A stretch of DNA of 64,000 nucleotides from assembly GCA_002339675.1 (NCBI GenBank), contig DDKB01000017.1, forward strand, positions 1,025,289 through 1,089,288, in the 5' to 3' direction. The notes beneath the pieces were generated by a model. The model saw nothing but the letters and a program-made list of their open reading frames with translations, had not been told where the DNA came from and made no database searches. Position 1 is the first letter of the stretch; each line of letters begins with the position of its first letter. Made by a program: the position numbers and the translations under genes. Shown in pieces: positions 60,796 through 64,000 of this stretch. This stretch comes from Stutzerimonas stutzeri. GTDB lineage: Bacteria > Pseudomonadota > Gammaproteobacteria > Pseudomonadales > Pseudomonadaceae.

Positions 60796-61629
60796 ATGAG
60801 TGAGCATCCCGAAGAGCCGAACAAACCCATCGAGCCGGAAAGTCTCCTGCCCATTGACGAGCATGTCGAGGAAAGTCAGGACGCGGAAGGTCGCAAGGTT
60901 CGCCATCGTGGCGTCTATCTGCTCCCGAACCTGTTCACCACTGCCAATCTGTTCGCCGGATTCTTCTGTATCGTCACCGCAATCAACGGCAACTTCTACG
61001 TGGCCGCCGCGACGGTGTTCGTCGCCATGGTGCTCGACAGTCTGGACGGGCGTGTCGCCCGCTTGACCAATACACAGAGCGCGTTTGGCGCCGAATACGA
61101 TTCGCTGTCCGACATGGTCGCCTTTGGCTTGGCGCCGGCGGTGCTTGCCTACCAGTGGGCGTTGTCCAGTCTCGGTAACGTCGGGCTGACCATCGCGTTC
61201 ATATACGTTGCTTGTGCCGCGCTGCGGCTGGCGCGTTTCAACACGCAGATCGGCAAGGTCGACAAGAAATGGTTCATTGGCCTGGCCAGCCCGGCGGCGG
61301 CTGGCGTGGTCGCCGGTTCGGTCTGGGCGGTCTGGGCATTGGATGAGCCGGGCATCCACGGCCATGACCTGCCGCTGGTGGCCATCATGCTTTTCGCTCT
61401 GCTGGTTGCGGCGGCGGGGCTGCTGATGGTGAGCAATATCAAGTATTACAGCTTCAAGGATCTCGATCTGAAGGGGCGAGTGCCCTTCGTGGCCATTCTT
61501 GTCATGGTGCTGGTTTTCGCCGTGGTGTTCAGCGATCCGCCACGCATCCTCCTGCTGATTTTCCTGGCCTACGCCGTTTCCGGTCCGGTGCAGTTTCTGA
61601 TGCGCCGGCGTCGCCGAGTCGGAAGTTGA
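60796..61629 (+). CDS. pssA: CDP-diacylglycerol-serine O-phosphatidyltransferase
   Basis: This 277-residue membrane enzyme has the CDP-alcohol phosphotransferase motif DG..AR........G...D...D, seen in LDGRVARLTNTQSAFGAEYD followed by SLSD (about residues 82-105). An acidic cytoplasmic N-terminus precedes about eight transmembrane segments. It makes phosphatidylserine, the precursor of phosphatidylethanolamine. The multispan type differs from the peripheral PLD-type enzyme of E. coli. AAGGTGA precedes the ATG by six bases. Confidence 0.93.
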   Translation: MSEHPEEPNKPIEPESLLPIDEHVEESQDAEGRKVRHRGVYLLPNLFTTANLFAGFFCIVTAINGNFYVAAATVFVAMVLDSLDGRVARLTNTQSAFGAEYDSLSDMVAFGLAPAVLAYQWALSSLGNVGLTIAFIYVACAALRLARFNTQIGKVDKKWFIGLASPAAAGVVAGSVWAVWALDEPGIHGHDLPLVAIMLFALLVAAAGLLMVSNIKYYSFKDLDLKGRVPFVAILVMVLVFAVVFSDPPRILLLIFLAYAVSGPVQFLMRRRRRVGS

Positions 61630-61689
61630 TTTTTCCCGTGATCCGCTGTGTAGTGCTTGCTCTCGTCACGCAACGCAGCGGAGCGACCC

Positions 61690-62697
61690 ATGTTAATCAA
61701 GACGCCCCATCGTAGCGAATGCCTTGAGTTTCAGGTTACTCCTGAGACTGTCTATCAAGAGCGGCGCCGCTTCATTCAGGGTGCCGGCCTCGCCTTGAGC
61801 GCCGCCGCCTTCCCCTCGATTGTCCGGGCCGATGCGCGCTATCCCAATGTTGACCCGGTCGATGCCCCGGAGTGGTTCTCGTCCCGGCTCGCTCAGGCTC
61901 GCTGGAAAGTGGTTGCGCCTCGAGAAGAGGACGTTACGCCTTTCCAGGATGCGACCCATTACAACAATTTTTACGAGTTTGGTCCTGACAAGGGTGACCC
62001 GGCGAGAAACGCGCCGAAGTTGACGACTGAGCCCTGGGTTATCTCGGTTGACGGCGAGACGGAGAGCCCAGGCGACTATTCCGTAGAGGACCTACTGGCC
62101 AGCTCGGGCCTAGAAGAGCGTATTTATCGCCTGCGCTGTGTTGAGGCCTGGTCGATGGTCATCCCCTGGCTTGGTGTGCCGCTTGCCGAGCTGATTCAAC
62201 GTCTGCGTCCAACCTCTGCTGCCAAGTATGTGCGGTTCGAGACCTTGGCGCGTCCGGAAGAGATGCCAGGCATGCGCAGCGGCTTCTCGTTGATCGATTG
62301 GCCCTATGTGGAAGGGCTGCGAATGGATGAAGCCATGCATCCGCTGAGTTTGATGGCCGTTGGCATGTACGGTCGGGTATTGCCCAATCAGAACGGAGCT
62401 CCATTACGGTTAGTGGTGCCTTGGAAATATGGCTTCAAAAGCATCAAGTCGATCGTCAAGATCAGCTTCGTTCGTCAGCGCCCCGCCACGACGTGGCAGA
62501 CCATGGCCCCTCACGAGTACGGGTTCTACGCTAACGTCAATCCGGACGTATCGCATCCTCGATGGTCGCAAGCTCGTGAGCGCCGCCTTCCCGGTAGTCT
62601 GTTCAATCCCAATGTGCGCGAAACCTTGATGTTCAATGGCTACGCTGACCAAGTGGCCTCACTGTACACAGGGATGGATCTGAGAAAGTTCTATTGA
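61690..62697 (+). CDS. msrP: Protein-methionine-sulfoxide reductase catalytic subunit MsrP
   Basis: The 335-residue molybdopterin enzyme starts at ATG 61690, six bases after GGAG. A Tat signal (ERRRFIQGAGLALSAAAFP, about residues 24-42) directs it to the periplasm. The molybdenum-ligand Cys lies in YRLRCVEAWSMVIPW. With MsrQ it repairs oxidised methionines in envelope proteins using electrons from the membrane. The msrQ start overlaps its stop by one base. An ATG at 61657 is a less likely start. Confidence 0.94.
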   Translation: MLIKTPHRSECLEFQVTPETVYQERRRFIQGAGLALSAAAFPSIVRADARYPNVDPVDAPEWFSSRLAQARWKVVAPREEDVTPFQDATHYNNFYEFGPDKGDPARNAPKLTTEPWVISVDGETESPGDYSVEDLLASSGLEERIYRLRCVEAWSMVIPWLGVPLAELIQRLRPTSAAKYVRFETLARPEEMPGMRSGFSLIDWPYVEGLRMDEAMHPLSLMAVGMYGRVLPNQNGAPLRLVVPWKYGFKSIKSIVKISFVRQRPATTWQTMAPHEYGFYANVNPDVSHPRWSQARERRLPGSLFNPNVRETLMFNGYADQVASLYTGMDLRKFY

Positions 62698-63305
62698 TGA
62701 GACATGCTCGCTGGCGTCTGTTGCTATTTGTGTGTGCGTCTGTGGTGCCCGGGTACTGGTTGTACCTTGCGGCAGTTTTCGCGCTGGGGCCCGATCCGGG
62801 GAAGGTGATCGTCGACAACCTCGGGCAAGGTGCCTTGGTTCTGTTGCTGGCCTCTTTGGCGATGACGCCCCTGCAGCGCACAACCGGCTGGCCTGGATGG
62901 ATATCGCTTCGCCGGCAGCTCGGACTGTGGTCGTTCGCCTATGCGGTCTTGCACATGGCGGGTTTTCTCTATTTCCTGTTGGGCCTGGATTTCGACGGGT
63001 TTGGCGATGAGCTCGTCGAGCGGCCTTATATCGCGGTCGGTGCGATTGCGCTCCTTGGGATGTTGGCCCTGGCGTCGACTTCCACACGTGGCAGTATGCG
63101 CAGATTGGGCAAGCGCTGGAAAAAGCTCCACCGGCTTGTTTACCCGATACTGTTGACGGTACTGCTTCACATGCTTTGGGTGGTTCGCTCGGATATTGGC
63201 CTGTGGATTTTGTACGCCAGCATCGCAGCCGCTCTACTCGCCGCTCGTCTTCCGCTCGTCCAGCCGGTACTCATGAGGCTGCGTACGCCGCGCGCGGATC
63301 GCTGA
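62697..63305 (+). CDS. msrQ: Heme-binding membrane subunit MsrQ
   Basis: The 202-residue protein has about six transmembrane segments of the ferric-reductase-like fold. Conserved histidines occur in YAVLHMAGFLYF, KKLHRLVYPI and LLHMLWVV, likely heme ligands. It passes electrons to MsrP. ATG 62697 overlaps the msrP stop; a TTG three bases earlier is possible. It is the last protein gene before the rRNA operon. Confidence 0.92.
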   Translation: MRHARWRLLLFVCASVVPGYWLYLAAVFALGPDPGKVIVDNLGQGALVLLLASLAMTPLQRTTGWPGWISLRRQLGLWSFAYAVLHMAGFLYFLLGLDFDGFGDELVERPYIAVGAIALLGMLALASTSTRGSMRRLGKRWKKLHRLVYPILLTVLLHMLWVVRSDIGLWILYASIAAALLAARLPLVQPVLMRLRTPRADR

Positions 63306-63313
63306 CTGCTGAT

Positions 63314-63336
63314 GCGGTTGCGGTTGCGGTTGCGGT
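63314..63336 (+). repeat. Short hexamer tandem repeat
   Basis: GCGGTT is repeated 3.8 times (63314-63336) just after the msrQ stop. The role is unknown; it may be only a simple-sequence tract. Confidence 0.85.
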
Positions 63337-63356
63337 AAAAAACAGTAAAACAACCG

Positions 63357-63384
63357 TTGACGTGAGTTTCTGAGTGCCTATAAT
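63357..63384 (+). promoter_or_regulatory. rRNA promoter 1 (most upstream)
   Basis: TTGACG at 63357-63362, a 16-base spacer and TATAAT at 63379-63384, followed by the GC-rich discriminator GCGCACC. Confidence 0.75.
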
Positions 63385-63453
63385 GCGCACCTTCTCCGGT
63401 GCAGGCCTTTGGTGAAACCTCTTGTAAATCAAGACGTTAGCGAAAATAAAGGC

Positions 63454-63481
63454 TTGCACGGATGGCGAATTCGAGTAGAAT
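63454..63481 (+). promoter_or_regulatory. rRNA promoter 2
   Basis: TTGCAC at 63454-63459, a 16-base spacer and TAGAAT at 63476-63481, followed by GCGCCGGG. Confidence 0.65.
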
Positions 63482-63559
63482 GCGCCGGGCTGACAGGGTG
63501 GTGGTTGACTCCTGTTGGTGGCTTCGGTCAGGTTGATCGGAGGCGGTTGAAAGAGGTGG

Positions 63560-63587
63560 TTGACAGCGGTTTTAGGCGCTGTATGAT
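63560..63587 (+). promoter_or_regulatory. rRNA promoter 3
   Basis: A consensus TTGACA at 63560-63565, a 16-base spacer and TATGAT at 63582-63587, followed by TCGCCTCC. Confidence 0.75.
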
Positions 63588-63669
63588 TCGCCTCCCGCTG
63601 ACGAGAGACGCTAGGTTGATCAGAAGCGCAAGCGGTTGAGAAGAAAGAAAAAACTTCTTCAAAAACAGC

Positions 63670-63697
63670 TTGACGAGAAACAAGGCTGCTGTACAAT
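63670..63697 (+). promoter_or_regulatory. rRNA promoter 4 (closest to 16S)
   Basis: TTGACG at 63670-63675, a 16-base spacer and TACAAT at 63692-63697, followed by GCGCGGCC. It lies about 30 bases before the boxA element. Confidence 0.75.
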
Positions 63698-63733
63698 GCG
63701 CGGCCTCGGTTGAGACGAAAGACTTGATCGAAA

Positions 63734-63746
63734 CGCTCTTTAACAA
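63734..63746 (+). promoter_or_regulatory. rRNA antitermination boxA (with boxC-like site after it)
   Basis: CGCTCTTTAACAA closely matches the E. coli boxA (TGCTCTTTAACAA) that binds NusB-S10. A GTGTGGGTGC stretch at about 63763-63772 resembles boxC. These sit in the transcribed leader and prevent early termination of the rRNA transcript. Confidence 0.85.
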
Positions 63747-63913
63747 CTGAATCAAGCAATTCGTGTGGGTGCTTGTGAGGTAAGACTGGTAGTCAGCAAG
63801 ATTATCAGCATCACAAATACTCAACGAGAAATCATTGAGTGCTCTTCTTTTCGGAGAAGAGATTTGCGATTGCTGAGCCAAGTTTAGGGTTTTCTCAAAA
63901 CCCAAGCAGTATT

Positions 63914-64000
63914 GAACTGAAGAGTTTGATCATGGCTCAGATTGAACGCTGGCGGCAGGCCTAACACATGCAAGTCGGGCGGATGAATGGAGCTTGCTCC
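63914..64000 (+). rRNA. 16S ribosomal RNA, 5' end (cut by window edge)
   Basis: GAACTGAAGAGTTTGATCAT and the following GGCTCAGATTGAACGCTGGC mark the start of 16S rRNA. The variable V1 stretch (GGGCGGATGAATGGAGCTTG) is of Pseudomonas/Stutzerimonas type. Only the first 87 bases are visible. The exact mature 5' end is set by homology. Confidence 0.98.

Noticed and set aside
63271..63905. Minus-strand open frames across the rRNA promoter region
   Set aside because: They lie over four promoters and the boxA leader, lack ribosome sites and have compositions unlike real proteins here.

Overview
The window is high-G+C chromosomal DNA from a Pseudomonas-type gammaproteobacterium. The gene order largely follows blocks known from Pseudomonas (petC-sspA-sspB; lpoA-yraN-gmhA/diaA-dolP; the mra/fts cluster; retS-purD-purH-fis-dusB-prmA-accCB-aroQ-dsbD; phuUVW-prrF-cbpA-mrcB-ilvIHC-pssA-msrPQ). 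The 5' end of a 16S rRNA gene at the right edge fits Pseudomonas or Stutzerimonas. Placement in Stutzerimonas (the P. stutzeri group) is an inference from memory and was not tested. I saw no CRISPR array, prophage, insertion sequence or tRNA gene.

Layout. 1-1633: the end of cytochrome c1 and the stringent starvation pair sspA-sspB. 1714-5122 (minus): an envelope operon, lpoA-yraN-gmhA/diaA-dolP. 5243-6537: rsmI and the RNase P RNA gene. 6724-24634: the complete division and cell-wall cluster mraZ-rsmH-ftsL-ftsI-murE-murF-mraY-murD-ftsW-murG-murC-ddl-ftsQ-ftsA-ftsZ-lpxC, very tightly packed, with a sigma70 promoter and an array of MraZ-type operator boxes in front. 24686-31544: the accessory part, with a bacterioferritin-like protein, two small charged proteins, an orphan rmlD-type reductase, an AEC permease, two membrane proteins (VC0807 and YbhN families) and a CYP152-type P450 peroxygenase. 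31541-43877 (minus): retS, purD, purH, fis, dusB, a zinc-ribbon membrane protein, prmA, accC, accB and aroQ. 44031-46208: dsbD and a Rieske ferredoxin-like protein.

46442-56962: a shortened heme-uptake locus (permease, ATPase, ChaN/PhuW lipoprotein), one PrrF-type iron-responsive small RNA, the cyclic-nucleotide-binding protein CbpA, a TfoX C-terminal-domain protein, a methyltransferase, a two-domain kinase-like protein, PBP1B, a TPR lipoprotein, YqcC and a DUF4124 protein. 57363-63305: branched-chain amino acid synthesis (ilvI-ilvH-ilvC), phosphatidylserine synthase and the periplasmic methionine sulfoxide repair pair msrP-msrQ. 63306-64000: an rRNA operon control region with four tandem promoters, a boxA antiterminator and the start of 16S rRNA.

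The most noteworthy items are the single PrrF gene with its Fur-like promoter, the heme locus cut back to phuUVW at what looks like a synteny break, the CYP152 peroxygenase beside two lipid-associated membrane proteins, the degenerate ATP-binding site of RetS, a seven-copy heptamer repeat between purH and fis, and the four-promoter rRNA control region. I did not find a convincing wholly undescribed system. Most of the window is conserved housekeeping DNA.
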